This document shows, in pieces, positions 5,952 through 15,800 of a DNA stretch of 20,956 bases. The translations under genes were made by a program, and so were the position numbers. This stretch comes from a bacterium (GTDB lineage: Bacteria > SZUA-182 > DTGQ01): contig JAILZY010000061.1 in assembly GCA_023512255.1 (NCBI GenBank), positions 1 through 20,956 on the forward strand. The letters are read 5' to 3'. The first letter of the stretch is position 1. The number at the start of each line of letters is the position of its first letter. The notes below the pieces were generated by a model that saw only the letters and a program-made list of their open reading frames with translations, made no database searches and was not told where the DNA came from.

Positions 5952-6389
5952 ATGGATAAGGAAACAAAAGATTATATTGATGGAATTTTTATCCAGTTTA
6001 AAGATGAAATCATACATCAATTCCATATCATAGCTGAAGATGTCATCAGCAAGGTTCAGATTGTAGCTGAGGGAGTGGCCTCTCTCAACGAAAAACTCGA
6101 CAGGCGAACAGAGGAGCTAGATAAAAGAATCGACGAAACCCAGGCTATGATGGGTAAGATGTTCGATAAATTGAACAAAAAAATGGATAACATTTCCGAT
6201 AACTTAAACAAAAAAATCGAAGCCACCAATAAGAAGATGGATAACATGTTCGATAACTTAAACAAAAAAATCGAAGCCACCAATAAGGAACTGAAAGCAC
6301 TGAAAGCTGATATACTCAGGGTTGAGAGCAAGGTGGAAACTCTAGCTGAAAATCTGGAACACCACACCAGGGTTATCCATCACCTGTAA
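5952..6389 (+). CDS. Small coiled-coil protein with 18-residue repeats
   Basis: The 145-residue protein is predicted to be helical throughout. The N-terminal 50 residues (MDKETKDYIDGIF, then IAEDVISKVQIVAEGVASLNEKLDR) resemble a common family of uncharacterised bacterial coiled-coil proteins. Residues 79-96 and 97-114 are an 18-residue tandem repeat with a shared DNLNKKIEATNK core, nearly identical at the DNA level (6186-6239 and 6240-6293). Eighteen residues equal one hendecad plus one heptad, so the protein mixes the same two coiled-coil periods as the gene at 1-615. It ends in an amphipathic segment and HHTRVIHHL, with no membrane anchor or signal peptide. The ribosome site is weak (AGG about 10 bases upstream). 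It converges with the ATPase operon. Function unknown. Confidence 0.75.
   Translation: MDKETKDYIDGIFIQFKDEIIHQFHIIAEDVISKVQIVAEGVASLNEKLDRRTEELDKRIDETQAMMGKMFDKLNKKMDNISDNLNKKIEATNKKMDNMFDNLNKKIEATNKELKALKADILRVESKVETLAENLEHHTRVIHHL
6186..6293 (+). repeat. 54-bp tandem repeat, two copies, in the coiled-coil gene
   Basis: Copies at 6186-6239 and 6240-6293 differ at only a few positions near their ends and keep the frame. They encode the 18-residue coiled-coil repeat. Confidence 0.85.
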
Positions 6390-6508
6390 CACACCTGTAA
6401 AAACTCTTCCTCAATTTAAAGTCCCCAATTTAAAGATACTAGCAAAGCTAATTTCTCATACCTTATGCATTATTTCCTACTCTGAGGGCTTAGTCAACTC
6501 TTCAGCAA

Positions 6509-6531
6509 AAGACTTAAAAAAACAGAGTCTT
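6509..6531 (-). terminator. Weak candidate terminator after the ATPase operon
   Basis: On the minus strand AAGACT and AGTCTT (plus 6526-6531 and 6509-6514) can form a 6-bp stem about 22 bases after the subunit D stop. The T run lies in the loop rather than after the stem, so this is weak. No better candidate was seen between the convergent genes (6390-6553). Confidence 0.2.
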
Positions 6532-6553
6532 ATTTAAGAAAATACACCTACTA

Positions 6554-7180
6554 CTACTGATGTAACTCCTTAGCTCGTTTGAGCTGGAAGAATTCTTCGC
6601 GCTCTTTTTCTTCAAGAGTGTTTTCAAGATATTTGATAGTTTCCCGATATTCGGGAATAAAGAGGTAGTTGAGAGAATTAGCGCGGCGCTGGGTTTTCTT
6701 AAGCTCAGTAGCCAGGCGAAAGAGCGAGACTTCAATTTCAGCCAGCTTAGCCAGCCGCTCAAGGCTCTGACTAAAGAGATAAACCGCCTTATCGAGACTA
6801 GCGGATGTTCCCTGGAAACCATACTGATGATGAGAAGGACAGAGAGTGCGACTGTAGCTCACCCGGGGAATGGCTACACCCATGATGCTGCGCTCGACCA
6901 GCTTGATTTTCTCGGCAGACCTTATGGCAAGAGAGGCCCTGGTAACAGTCTCGACGCCAAGAACGAGGATTGCCTCCTCAAAGGCACGGTAGGCTTTTTT
7001 GAGACTTTCCTCAGCCTCTTTCTTCCATACGCGCAGCTCCTCGATCAGAGCCACAACTTCCATAACCAGAACTTCCCGCTTTTGCTCAAGCAGCTCATAT
7101 CCTTCCTGAGCAAACTCTAGCTCTTCGCGCAGGCGCAGCAGATTAGTACGGGTTACTGAAAGATTCAATCGGTTAGACAT
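6554..7180 (-). CDS. atpD: A/V-type ATPase subunit D (central rotor stalk)
   Basis: Subunit D is the long antiparallel coiled-coil axle that rotates inside the A3B3 hexamer and passes torque to the membrane ring. The 208-residue product begins with the family signature ([33 protein letters not shown]), has the central short non-helical region with Pro and aromatic residues ([13 protein letters not shown]), and ends in a second long helix ([40 protein letters not shown]). That helix pattern is typical for D. Its ATG lies inside the end of the B gene (16-bp overlap), which implies translational coupling. It is the last gene of the operon. Confidence 0.95.
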   Translation of the reverse strand: MSNRLNLSVTRTNLLRLREELEFAQEGYELLEQKREVLVMEVVALIEELRVWKKEAEESLKKAYRAFEEAILVLGVETVTRASLAIRSAEKIKLVERSIMGVAIPRVSYSRTLCPSHHQYGFQGTSASLDKAVYLFSQSLERLAKLAEIEVSLFRLATELKKTQRRANSLNYLFIPEYRETIKYLENTLEEKEREEFFQLKRAKELHQ

Positions 7181-8643
7181 GACTCTTCCTCATCTTGTTC
7201 AGTTTTTTTGGGATAATACTTTTGGATTTGAGCCTCACTAACTCTGATCAGCTCTTCGATCGGAAGCTTAGCAGCGATCTTCCAGGCCAGGTCCAGGGTC
7301 TGGTTAATCGAGCGGTTCTCGTTCTGCCCCTGGCGGACAAACTCTTCTTCAAACATTTTGCCAAATTCAAGATATTTTTTGTCGCGCTCAGAAAGCTCAC
7401 TCTCTCCAATGATCGAGGCCAGAGTCTCGACCTTTTTAACATAGGAGTAGGCCGCATAGAGCTGATTCGAGATATTAGCATGGTCCTCCCTGGTCTTGTC
7501 GGCACCGATGCCATCGTTCATCAATCTTGACAGGCAGGGCAACACATTGATCGGAGGATAGATATTGCGTTTGGCCAACTCGCGGTCGAGCACAATTTGC
7601 CCCTCGGTGATGTAGCCGGTCAGATCAGGAATGGGATGGGTAATATCGTCGTTGGGCATGGTGAGAATGGGAATCTGAGTAATGGAGCCTGGGCAGTTGA
7701 TGATCCGGCCAGCCCGCTCGTAGATCGAAGCCAGGTCGCTGTATAGATATCCAGGATAGCCCTTGCGGCTTGGCACCTCACCTTTTGAGGTCGAGATTTC
7801 CCGCAGGGCTTCGCAGTAGTTAGTCATATCGGTCAGAATGACCAGAACATGCATCCCATGCTCAAAGGCTAGATACTCAGCAATAGTCAGCGCTGAGCGC
7901 GGGGTTACCAGCCGCTCAATCGAAGGATCATTGGCCAAGTTCAGAAACATGACCACCCGCGACAGCACGCCGCTTTCCTCAAAGCTTTGACGAAACATTT
8001 GGGCCACATCGTTTTTGACTCCCATAGCCGCAAAGACGACCACAAACTTCTCGCTCTGACCACGCACTCTCGCCTGACGCACGATCTGGGCCGCAAGTTC
8101 GTTATGGGGTAGACCACTACCTGAAAAAATAGGCAGTTTCTGCCCGCGCACCAGGGTGTTCATGCAGTCGATAGTCGAGATGCCGGTCTGGATGAAGTCC
8201 TCCGGATAGTCCCTGACCACTGGATTGATCGGTGCACCGTTGACATCGCGCTTTTCCTGATAAATGGGGGGAGGCCCTCCGTCGATGGGAATGCCAAGAC
8301 CATTGAACACCCGGCCCAACATGTCGGTTGAGACTGGAATCTTCAAAGGTTGTCCTTGAAACCGCACCCGGGTGGTTGAAATAGTCAGCCCGCCGGTGCC
8401 TTCAAAGACCTCGATCAGGGCGCTGGTGCGGCTGGTAATTAGCACCCGTCCGTGGCGCACCTGGTTATTCTTCATTCTGATTTCAACCACTTCATCAAAG
8501 CCAATGCCGCTGATCCCCTCGATGAAAAGAAGGGGACCGGATACCTTGGAGACACCGATATATTCTTTGCCAAGAACGCCGATTCCGGCTGTCCGGCTAC
8601 TGCTGCCTGCTGTTAAACTGCTATTCATGCTGCTGATGTTCAT
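7165..8643 (-). CDS. atpB: A/V-type ATPase subunit B (non-catalytic)
   Basis: Subunit B alternates with A in the soluble hexamer and contributes the arginine finger to the catalytic sites but does not hydrolyse ATP. The 492-residue product has the N-terminal barrel ([17 protein letters not shown] and the GTGGL segment). Its degenerate P-loop region [13 protein letters not shown] lacks the GKT of a true Walker A, as expected for B. Also present are the conserved [24 protein letters not shown] block and a typical helical C-terminus. The start is ATG 8643, where ATGA overlaps the A-gene stop; a longer reading to 8682 is inside the A gene and would add residues not seen in the family. A second ATG at 8628 is possible but loses the coupling. 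D follows with an overlap. Confidence 0.95.
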   Translation of the reverse strand: MNISSMNSSLTAGSSSRTAGIGVLGKEYIGVSKVSGPLLFIEGISGIGFDEVVEIRMKNNQVRHGRVLITSRTSALIEVFEGTGGLTISTTRVRFQGQPLKIPVSTDMLGRVFNGLGIPIDGGPPPIYQEKRDVNGAPINPVVRDYPEDFIQTGISTIDCMNTLVRGQKLPIFSGSGLPHNELAAQIVRQARVRGQSEKFVVVFAAMGVKNDVAQMFRQSFEESGVLSRVVMFLNLANDPSIERLVTPRSALTIAEYLAFEHGMHVLVILTDMTNYCEALREISTSKGEVPSRKGYPGYLYSDLASIYERAGRIINCPGSITQIPILTMPNDDITHPIPDLTGYITEGQIVLDRELAKRNIYPPINVLPCLSRLMNDGIGADKTREDHANISNQLYAAYSYVKKVETLASIIGESELSERDKKYLEFGKMFEEEFVRQGQNENRSINQTLDLAWKIAAKLPIEELIRVSEAQIQKYYPKKTEQDEEESCLTD

Positions 8644-10424
8644 AGGATTGCCATACTCTCCTTTTCGAGCTCTTCCATGCATTGGTCAATCTGCTGGAAG
8701 AGAAGATCAAACTGATCGGTATTGCCATTGGGTATTTTTTCTTTCATCCGGTTGAGCTCATTAATCACGGGAAGCTGCATAATCCTAGAGATCGGGATAT
8801 GGGCCCGGATGACCTCGGATGCTCGGTGATAGAAGTGCATAATCGCCCGCAACATCAAAAACTGCTTCTTAGGCACGGCGTACATATCCACCTCATCAAA
8901 GGCGCTCTGCTGCAAAAAGGCGTTCTTCAGGATTCTGGCTCCCTCGAGAATCAGCCGCTGAGCATCAGGCAGGGCATCCTCGCCGATCAGTTTGACGATC
9001 CGCTGCAACTTATAGTCCTGCTGCAGAATTTGCATGGCTTCATCCCGCAACAGCTTCCAGTTAGGATCGACATGCCTTGTCCACCAGGCTTGGACAAAGT
9101 CTAGGTACTCACTGTAGCTTTCCATGTAATGAATAGCTGGAAAATAGCGGGCGCTGGCCAGTTCCTTGTTCAAACCCCAGAAAGAGCGGACAAAGCGCTT
9201 AGTATGCTGAGTAACCGGCTCGGAAAAATCTCCTCCTGGCGGCGACACAGCGCAAATGGCGCTGACCGAGCCGATTCGCCCTCCGAGGGTCTGTACCCTT
9301 CCCGCCCGCTCGTAGAACTTGGCCAGGCGAGTAGCCAGATAGGCGGGAAAGCCCTCTTCGGCCGGCATCTCCTCGAGCCGGCCCGAGATCTCCCGCAAAG
9401 CCTCGGCCCAGCGGGAGGTCGAGTCAGCCATCAAAGCTACATCATAGCCCATGTCCCGGTAGTATTCTGCAATAGTGATACCGGTATAGATACTGGCCTC
9501 TCTGGCCGCAAGGGGCATATCTGAAGTGTTGGCAATCAGGATAGTACGCTCCATTAGGGGGCGGCCCCGTTTCAGGTCCATGAGCTTGGGAAAATCCATC
9601 AACACGCCGGTCATCTCATTACCCCGCTCGCCGCAGCCGATATAGACGATGATATCAGCATCACACCATTTGGATAGCTGATGCTGGGTAATGGTTTTGC
9701 CGGTGCCAAACCCACCCGGTATGCCGGCTGTACCTCCTTTGGCGATGGGGAAAAAGGTGTCGATGACCCGCTGGCCAGTAATCAAGGGCTCTTCAGGCAT
9801 AAGACGTCGAAGATATGGCCTGGCTAGACGTACCGGCCAGCGATGAACCATCCTGACTGGACAGGAGCCTTGTAGTGTGCGTATCCAAGCTATGGGCTCA
9901 TCAATGCTATACTCCCCTTCTGGTTGGATGAACTCCACCGTCCCCTCGATGTCGACAGGGGTCAGGATACGGTGCTCAAACAGTGGGGTCTCTCTCACCA
10001 CTCCCAGGATGCTGCCCGCTCCCACTTGATCACCCTCTGAGACCGCTGGAGAGAATGGCCATTTTTTTTGGCCATCAAGAGGCCTAACCTTGACCCCTTT
10101 GTGGATAAAGTTTCCGCTGTGCTCACTGATAGCCTTAAGTGGCCGCTGAATACCGTCATAGATATTGCCAATCAGCCCAGGCCCAAGCTCAACCGAAAGG
10201 GGAATACCGCTGCCATAGATATAAGAGCCCGGCTTAAGCCCTGTTGTGCTCTCATAGACCTGAATGGTGGCCCTATCCTGATCAAGCTCAATGATCTCTC
10301 CGATCAGCCGATCATCGCCGATCTCGACTAGCTCCATCATCTCAACCGAGTGAATATCTACCGCCTTCACCACCGGTCCGTTGATCCAATCCACAATCCC
10401 GACTATTTTCGACATTTTGTCCAC
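8640..10424 (-). CDS. atpA: A/V-type ATPase subunit A (catalytic)
   Basis: Subunit A carries the catalytic sites of the A/V-type ATPase. Numbered from the ATG at 10415, the N-terminal barrel is [15 protein letters not shown]. The A-specific bulge domain lies between about residues 110 and 190, the P-loop GGFGTGKT is at 234-241, and the catalytic Glu is E263 in [26 protein letters not shown] and a long helical C-terminus follow. The start is uncertain: GTG 10424 has GGAGG at an ideal 7-base distance and gives 594 residues; ATG 10415 gives 591 but its Shine-Dalgarno is 16 bases away. I use the GTG. An upstream GTG at 10481 adds 19 residues unlike the family. E lies about 100 bases upstream and B overlaps by 4 bases (ATGA). 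Confidence 0.94.
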   Translation of the reverse strand: MDKMSKIVGIVDWINGPVVKAVDIHSVEMMELVEIGDDRLIGEIIELDQDRATIQVYESTTGLKPGSYIYGSGIPLSVELGPGLIGNIYDGIQRPLKAISEHSGNFIHKGVKVRPLDGQKKWPFSPAVSEGDQVGAGSILGVVRETPLFEHRILTPVDIEGTVEFIQPEGEYSIDEPIAWIRTLQGSCPVRMVHRWPVRLARPYLRRLMPEEPLITGQRVIDTFFPIAKGGTAGIPGGFGTGKTITQHQLSKWCDADIIVYIGCGERGNEMTGVLMDFPKLMDLKRGRPLMERTILIANTSDMPLAAREASIYTGITIAEYYRDMGYDVALMADSTSRWAEALREISGRLEEMPAEEGFPAYLATRLAKFYERAGRVQTLGGRIGSVSAICAVSPPGGDFSEPVTQHTKRFVRSFWGLNKELASARYFPAIHYMESYSEYLDFVQAWWTRHVDPNWKLLRDEAMQILQQDYKLQRIVKLIGEDALPDAQRLILEGARILKNAFLQQSAFDEVDMYAVPKKQFLMLRAIMHFYHRASEVIRAHIPISRIMQLPVINELNRMKEKIPNGNTDQFDLLFQQIDQCMEELEKESMAIL

Positions 10425-10528
10425 AACTCTTCCTCCCACTCTCTCCTTACAAGTTCGAAAAACACCCAAGCCGCGCCACACCCTTACTCCCGCGACGAGG
10501 TGGCCGCCCTCCCATGCGCTGGCTTCTT

Positions 10529-11143
10529 TCAGTTGAACAGCAACCTGGCTGCCGCCGAACGCATCACCTCTTCGCTTCGCTGGAAGATGGCCTCTAGGGA
10601 ATTGTCATACAGAAGCCGACCATCGCTGCGGACTACAATCACTCCTCCTTCAATATCCGGGGTCTGCTCAGAGAGGGTGAGCTTTTTACCACTCTGTGCG
10701 CTCAGCAAAGCAAGCAGATCATCGGTGAATAGCTGCCGATCCCGGCTATTGACCTGGATGATAAACTCTTCTCCCTCCAGCCATCCCAAGGCCTCAAGGG
10801 TTAGTCTGCTCAACAAGTGGGAGGCATAGTCTGGATACCGAACCAAGGCGTAGAGCTCTTGCCTGACCACATCCAGCACCTCTTGGAGTATAGCCTCCTT
10901 TTGCCCAATGATTTCCATGCGGGCCGCAAGCTCAGCCTGGGAAACCATTTTGGCTTTGGCTAAGAATATGTCCAGATTAGTTTGGCTATTTTCGGCCTGC
11001 CGACGCATCTCAGCTTGCACCCTAAGCGCCTCACGCTGTATGGAGGCCGCCTCTTTTCTGGCCTTGTCCAAAATCGCTTCTGCTTCCTGAAAGGCATCCT
11101 CCATGATTACTCTGGCTAAGATCTCTCCATTGCTGCTTAACAT
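10529..11143 (-). CDS. atpE: A/V-type ATPase subunit E (peripheral stalk)
   Basis: Subunit E pairs with the G/H subunit to form the peripheral stalks that hold the A3B3 head against rotation. The 204-residue protein has the expected N-terminal Ala/Glu/Arg-rich coiled coil (EDAFQEAEAILDKARKEAAS, about residues 10-80) and a globular C-terminal domain with TPDIEGGVIVVRSDGRLLYDNSLEAIFQR, the best-conserved part of E. The start is ATG 11143, preceded by a GA-rich ribosome site (GGAGAAGAG); the same frame runs on to 11383 but that part overlaps the F gene and is not E-like. A 172-base spacer separates it from F. Confidence 0.92.
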   Translation of the reverse strand: MLSSNGEILARVIMEDAFQEAEAILDKARKEAASIQREALRVQAEMRRQAENSQTNLDIFLAKAKMVSQAELAARMEIIGQKEAILQEVLDVVRQELYALVRYPDYASHLLSRLTLEALGWLEGEEFIIQVNSRDRQLFTDDLLALLSAQSGKKLTLSEQTPDIEGGVIVVRSDGRLLYDNSLEAIFQRSEEVMRSAAARLLFN

Positions 11144-11315
11144 GATTCTTCTCTTCTCCAATACTCCTAGTCTTCTCCAACCCTCATGGCTACCATTAGT
11201 GAGGAGCCGGAATCCGAGGAATTTTTGCCCCTCGATTCCCGTTTTGGCGAAAGTGACGAAATGGTGATTTAGCTGGCTTTTCACTGAAAATAGCCATGAG
11301 CGTTCTCTAAAACTC
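11144..11315. other. Non-coding spacer between subunits F and E
   Basis: This 172-base spacer is long for a tight operon. It holds a 10-bp inverted repeat CTCATGGCTA/TAGCCATGAG (11183-11192 and 11291-11300) about 100 bases apart, and an internal stretch around 11200-11265 (GGAATCCGAGGAA and ATTCCCGTTTTGGCGAAAG) that looks like a decayed palindromic intergenic repeat. No gene was recognised in it. Confidence 0.5.
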
Positions 11316-11624
11316 CTAGACTTTGATTCCCAGGGCTGAGAGGGCAAAATCCTCCACCGAGCGCCTGTCAGGTTGAGGCCCAAGCCGATCGGGGATCTCC
11401 AGAATCAGCGCTCCACCTCTTTTTTTCAACAGCATCTTGTCAAGATAAGGCCTTATCTCCTCGGCCAGCTTCTCGGTAATCAAACAAATGCCCACGTCCC
11501 GCCGCCTGTTGAGCTTGCGCAGAACCGCCAGGGCCTGCTGACTAGAATTTACACTCACTCCTTCAACCCCGGCTAGGGAAAACCCCAAAACCGTCTGCTG
11601 GTCACCAATCAGAAAAAATTTCAT
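11316..11624 (-). CDS. atpF: A/V-type ATPase subunit F (central stalk)
   Basis: Subunit F is a small Rossmann-like protein that binds the D axle and modulates ATPase activity. The 102-residue product has the expected start (MKFFLIGDQQTVLGFSLAGV), the middle strand ICLITEKLAEEIRP, and the ILEIPDRLGPQPDRRSVEDFALSALGI end typical of F. The start is ATG 11624, five bases after the K stop, with GGAGAG about 10 bases upstream inside the end of K; a longer frame to 11834 would lie inside K. F precedes E here rather than standing next to A. Confidence 0.93.
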   Translation of the reverse strand: MKFFLIGDQQTVLGFSLAGVEGVSVNSSQQALAVLRKLNRRRDVGICLITEKLAEEIRPYLDKMLLKKRGGALILEIPDRLGPQPDRRSVEDFALSALGIKV

Positions 11625-11629
11625 CTGTC

Positions 11630-12046
<417 letters not shown>

Positions 12047-12069
12047 CTAATACACCAGGTATCCTTTTT

Positions 12070-12099
12070 CCCTGAAATGCAGGATGGGCACTTTCAGGG
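12070..12099 (-). promoter_or_regulatory. Perfect 8-bp hairpin in the leader of subunit K
   Basis: CCCTGAAA at 12070-12077 and TTTCAGGG at 12092-12099 are perfect arms around a 14-base loop, 45 bases before the K start codon. No T run follows on the minus strand. A hairpin here could protect a processed K message from 3' or 5' decay and so help meet the high K stoichiometry; that role is inference. Confidence 0.45.
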
Positions 12100-12161
12100 G
12101 ATAAATCATAACACATGCTGAAAATAGAATTTGTACTGGGGAGTCTGCTTATTGCTGGAAG

Positions 12162-12167
12162 ATTATA
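12162..12167 (-). promoter_or_regulatory. Possible internal -10 box before subunit K
   Basis: The minus strand reads TATAAT at 12167-12162, about 135 bases before the K start, in the only sizeable gap between I and K. No good -35 box is at the right distance, so this is a weak candidate for an internal promoter giving extra K. Confidence 0.3.
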
Positions 12168-12200
12168 TAAGTTGAAAAATCTATTTCAGGCATAAATAGG

Positions 12201-14180
12201 CTAAATTCGCAATGGCTTGTAGATCTCTCCTCCTCCCTTGAAAAATTTGCTGAAAAATTCATAGTATTCGAGACGGATAATCTGAATGGATACCACTAGA
12301 CCTTCGATAGCGATTATTCCAATGTTGCCGATCAACATAATGAGCCAATACCAGAAAATGCCTCCTTTCAGACCTTGCAGGGTATTTGCCAGAGCAAAAA
12401 CCGCCAGGAATAAACCGGCATGCGCCAAGGCAAAGGCCGAGACCCGAATGAAGGAGACCGTATTTGAAAGAAATCCGATCACGGTATCACCTACCTCAAT
12501 CAAGGATTCCATAAGGTAGATGCCAATATTCTTGGGCAGAATGGGATGTTTCTTCTTAAAAACCAGCCTGTTGTAGAGATTAAAAAGCGGCTCTCTTAAG
12601 AATATGGCCAAAAGGGGCAGAAACAGAATCATGAACAGATAGCCAAAGTTAGCCAGGAATTTTCCCGTAGTCAGATAAAAGAGGACCAAGCCAACACAGC
12701 CCCAGTAAAAGACTAGACCCATGATGCCAAACTCACCAAATATTCCTCTCTCATAGTCACTATGCTTGATAGAGTTAATAATGTTTAAAATGAGAGCAAT
12801 ACTGATGATGATCATGCCAAAGCCTACGGTTACCTTCATGAAATAGTAAATATTCTCCATAGGATTAAACCACAGAGGCGGGATAAGATGCTCAAAGCCG
12901 AATACGGAGCCATAGAGAAAACCAAAAATCGTGGACATGATCCCGCATTCCATAATAATTAAGCCTAAATCCTGCATATTTTGCTTGGTGGATTTTTTAA
13001 AGGCAAACAACCCCATCAGGATTAAGGCAAGGCCATGCCCTACATCCCCAAACATGACCCCGAACATGAACAAGAAGCTCAAAGCAAAGAAAAAGGTCGG
13101 ATCCACCTCCTTGTAGGAGGGAATTCCGTATTCGGAAACCAACTTTTCAAACGGCTTGAGCAGGAATGGATTTTGAAAACAGGTAGGAATCTTGAGAAGG
13201 TCTCCTACCTGCCACATGACATTTGAAGAGAGAACAGAAATTTTGACCTGATAATTTGTCGCCTCCAAGACTTTCTTTTCCAGAGAAGGCACGACATCCT
13301 GCGGCACCCACCCAGCGATATGATAGACTCGACCTACCTTATCGTATGATTTCCCGATCTCCAGAATAGCCACTGAAAGCAGTACCTTTCGAGTTACCTC
13401 TCTAAGGCGTTGTTCCAGCTCCTTTTTCACCTTTTCCAGATTTTTTCGAGCTACGGATTTTTGCATTTCCAGCTCCTGAATCTGCCCCCGTAAGCTCTGG
13501 ATACTGGGAATTTCAGAATCTTGATCCTGCCTAGGAATCTCTATCTTTTCAAAATAGGCGCTCTTCAGGGCCTTGTCAATTTTCTCTCGGTCCTTTCGAG
13601 AACCAAAGACAAAAACTAGTCTTCGGCTGCCAATAGGATTAGAAGGGAGCAACAGATGGTAAACATCTGATAAGCTAAATTCCAGCCGATCAAGATTTTC
13701 TGCTGGAATCAGCCCAGCGGCCACATACAAAAATCGACATCCGTGGATCTGATTGATATCCACCCCAGCCGATGAGAGCATCTCCAGCTGCCTCAACAGC
13801 TGCTCTTTCTCTTTCCGTGTCTTCTCCTGGGCCTCCACCTCCTTGACCAAACCGGAGATTTCCTTCTCCAAATGCTGAATCTCTTGGTCAATGCTGATGA
13901 TATCCTTATGGGGATTGACATCTTCCTCTGAAGTTAGGCTCAAATTCTCTGGATCAATCTCAAGCCACAGGAAGATTTTCTCCAATCTACCCTTTAACTC
14001 TATATACTTACTTAATAAATTCATGTCCGTATGAGATTCAAGATCCATCTCTCCCACACGGGTCTTTCGAATATTCATTAAGTGAAGTATTTTCAAGTTA
14101 GCAATAATACTCGTTGTTTTGGCCACATGGTCCTGTGGGACCTGCAAATCAATTTTAGCCATTCTGGCAAGTCTAAACAT
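12201..14180 (-). CDS. atpI: A/V-type ATPase subunit I (membrane stator, ion half-channels)
   Basis: Subunit I (the homologue of eukaryotic subunit a) anchors the peripheral stalks and forms the two half-channels beside the K ring. The 659-residue product has a soluble N-terminal half (1 to about 355) with two coiled-coil arms (about 95-135 and 230-265) and a WVPQD motif near 291-295. The membrane half begins with DPTFFFALSFLFMFGVMFGDVGHGL at about 360-384, a family hallmark. About eight hydrophobic helices follow. The conserved channel arginines are visible as R579 in VSFIRVSAFALAHAG and R636 in IQIIRLEYYEFFSKF. GGAG lies 8 bases before the ATG. The spacers to C (138 bases) and to K (175 bases) are non-coding. 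Confidence 0.95.
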   Translation of the reverse strand: MFRLARMAKIDLQVPQDHVAKTTSIIANLKILHLMNIRKTRVGEMDLESHTDMNLLSKYIELKGRLEKIFLWLEIDPENLSLTSEEDVNPHKDIISIDQEIQHLEKEISGLVKEVEAQEKTRKEKEQLLRQLEMLSSAGVDINQIHGCRFLYVAAGLIPAENLDRLEFSLSDVYHLLLPSNPIGSRRLVFVFGSRKDREKIDKALKSAYFEKIEIPRQDQDSEIPSIQSLRGQIQELEMQKSVARKNLEKVKKELEQRLREVTRKVLLSVAILEIGKSYDKVGRVYHIAGWVPQDVVPSLEKKVLEATNYQVKISVLSSNVMWQVGDLLKIPTCFQNPFLLKPFEKLVSEYGIPSYKEVDPTFFFALSFLFMFGVMFGDVGHGLALILMGLFAFKKSTKQNMQDLGLIIMECGIMSTIFGFLYGSVFGFEHLIPPLWFNPMENIYYFMKVTVGFGMIIISIALILNIINSIKHSDYERGIFGEFGIMGLVFYWGCVGLVLFYLTTGKFLANFGYLFMILFLPLLAIFLREPLFNLYNRLVFKKKHPILPKNIGIYLMESLIEVGDTVIGFLSNTVSFIRVSAFALAHAGLFLAVFALANTLQGLKGGIFWYWLIMLIGNIGIIAIEGLVVSIQIIRLEYYEFFSKFFKGGGEIYKPLRI

Positions 14181-14318
14181 TTCAACTCTCCTAACCCCTC
14201 ATCCTAACTCATTATAAAAAATTTATTAGCCTTACGTTCTTACCTCCCAATTTGGGTTTTGCTGGTGTATTTCAGGGTATTGATGCCTAAACGCCAAAGC
14301 TTTTCTTTCCTGAAGGTA

Positions 14319-15383
14319 TCAATCGCCAGATCCGAAATTCTCCTCGGCTAAACATCTAATCAGGTGATCGGCCACTATATCCCGGGGAAGATTCATCCGT
14401 TTAGCTTCGGTGAGACTGATCAAGTTCTTAACTTCCATCTCCTTGAAAAAAACATAGTCCAAGACAGTACCGAGGTGAAAGGGAACTCCCTGCCAGTTTT
14501 TCCGAGCCAGATTGAGCAAATAGGAGTGCAACTGAGTAGAGCAAGCCTCGATATCTTCAAGATTAGCCAAAAGAGTCTGATAGGGAGTCAGAGCCAAATT
14601 ACTGACCACATCCTTTCGATCCACCGAAAAGGCGAGTTTTTTCCGACGCTCAGGCGAGATATGACACCCCTGCATCAGTCCATAATTGAGAATTTCCTCA
14701 GGTGAGAAGTGATACACCTCCTTAAATCGAAATGTCCAGGTAATATTCAAAATGTCCATTTGAACGCCGAGAATGCTTCGGACAATTTTTTGCTCTCGGC
14801 GGCTGAGGGTAGAGATGATTTTCCACAACTGGTTATAATAACTAAGGTCTAGGGCCATCTCCAGGGGAAAGCTGTCCCTCTCCTCCTCGAAGCGGTACAG
14901 GGCGCTCCTGAGTGAACTATGGTAGCAGGTTCTCCGCAATTGGATCAGCACTTCCTCCAGGCTGTTTGACTGAAGCAGCGCTTGCTGAGAAAAACTTACG
15001 GTTTCCTCTATGGGCAGCAGCACGCGCTCTAACTCTTTTTTTGGCTTACCCTGGCAGATAGTGCGCACGATGGCCTTAAGATTTTCAAGTTCATATTTTT
15101 GATACAGGTGCTGGATCAGCCGCCTGCGGTTTCCAGATAAGGAGTTGATGACCTTATGATAACAGTCGAACAACTCCTGATAGAACATCTGAATCAGGCC
15201 ATCGAAGGAGGCTTCCACCTTGCCGAGCAGCGGCCCATAAGAGGTGTTCCTCAGACACTCGACCAGACCACTGTAGCCGCAGACACCAAGCAGATTTTCA
15301 TAATCTGCTGGACCAAGCAGTCGACTCTTTAAGGCCCGCAGCTTGGCATTGATATACGAATATTGGAAGGCTGCTATCAGCAT
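14319..15383 (-). CDS. atpC: A/V-type ATPase subunit C (AC39/d-like collar)
   Basis: Subunit C sits on the K ring as a funnel and socket for the D-F axle. The 354-residue helical protein starts with the typical YSYINAKLRALKSRLL segment, has the repeated three-fold helical pattern of the family (including GYSGLVECL near residue 37 and YELENLKAIVRTI near 100), and ends with the conserved E-(V/M)-NLISLTEAKRMNLPRDIV segment. The Arg/Leu-rich KNL-x-LTEAKR end is the clearest signature. It starts 7 bases after the G/H stop with an AGGTGA site overlapping that stop. Its position as second gene, before I, is unusual compared with most A/V operons I know. Confidence 0.93.
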   Translation of the reverse strand: MLIAAFQYSYINAKLRALKSRLLGPADYENLLGVCGYSGLVECLRNTSYGPLLGKVEASFDGLIQMFYQELFDCYHKVINSLSGNRRRLIQHLYQKYELENLKAIVRTICQGKPKKELERVLLPIEETVSFSQQALLQSNSLEEVLIQLRRTCYHSSLRSALYRFEEERDSFPLEMALDLSYYNQLWKIISTLSRREQKIVRSILGVQMDILNITWTFRFKEVYHFSPEEILNYGLMQGCHISPERRKKLAFSVDRKDVVSNLALTPYQTLLANLEDIEACSTQLHSYLLNLARKNWQGVPFHLGTVLDYVFFKEMEVKNLISLTEAKRMNLPRDIVADHLIRCLAEENFGSGD

Positions 15384-15390
15384 AAGGCCA

Positions 15391-15735
15391 TCACCTACCT
15401 ATCCCAAGAGTAGCAAACAGTATAGCCCGAAGCTCAGCCACTACCCGCTCCCGACTCCGTCTGGCCTGCTCGCTGAGCCTCAAGATAGTCTCCTCCTTCT
15501 CGGCTCTGATTCGGGCTACTTCCTCTTCTCCCTCTGCTTTGAGCCTCTCTTCCAATGCCTGCCGCTCTCTCTGTAGCTCCTCTCTGGTTTTCTCAATCAA
15601 TTGGCGAGCTTCAGCTCTAGCCTGAACGACTAGATTATTCCCCTTCTCTTTAGCCTCCTCTAGGACCTTGGCTGCATTCCTTTCCACTCCTAGCATTTCC
15701 TCAATAATGGCGCTGTTTTCAGCTACCCCCTGCAT
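15391..15735 (-). CDS. atpH: A/V-type ATPase subunit G/H (peripheral stalk)
   Basis: The 114-residue protein is a continuous charged helix (EEMLGVERNAAKVLEEAKEKGNNLVVQARAEARQLIEKTREELQRER and onward) with Ala-rich spacing, the pattern of the small peripheral-stalk subunit that forms a right-handed coiled coil with E. The first-gene position and the length agree. It has a GAGG ribosome site 8 bases before ATG 15735. Sequence alone would only say coiled coil; the operon context makes the assignment. It is the promoter-proximal gene of the operon. Confidence 0.87.
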   Translation of the reverse strand: MQGVAENSAIIEEMLGVERNAAKVLEEAKEKGNNLVVQARAEARQLIEKTREELQRERQALEERLKAEGEEEVARIRAEKEETILRLSEQARRSRERVVAELRAILFATLGIGR

Positions 15736-15794
15736 ACGATTGACCTCACTCTCGTTTTAACTTAATTGGCTCATTAATTCTAGGGTACATAAAA

Positions 15795-15800
15795 ATTATA
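15795..15800 (-). promoter_or_regulatory. Candidate -10 box for the ATPase operon
   Basis: The minus strand reads TATAAT here, about 60 bases before the G/H start codon. No recognisable -35 box lies 16-18 bases further upstream, so the promoter may need an activator or may be a chance AT-rich match. Confidence 0.35.

Noticed and set aside
6056-6367. Minus-strand frame of 103 codons with Ser/Leu-rich repeats
   Set aside because: It is the antisense of the 54-bp repeats in the coiled-coil gene at 5952; its repeats and hydrophobicity are a mirror effect.
8682-9104. Long plus-strand frame (140 codons) opposite the ATPase A gene
   Set aside because: It lies wholly antisense to a conserved gene, has no recognisable domain and no promoter or ribosome site; it is a by-product of codon use in subunit A.
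11144-11383. N-terminal extension of subunit E to 11383
   Set aside because: The extra 80 residues overlap the end of subunit F and are unlike the family; ATG 11143 has a purine-rich ribosome site and the proper E start.
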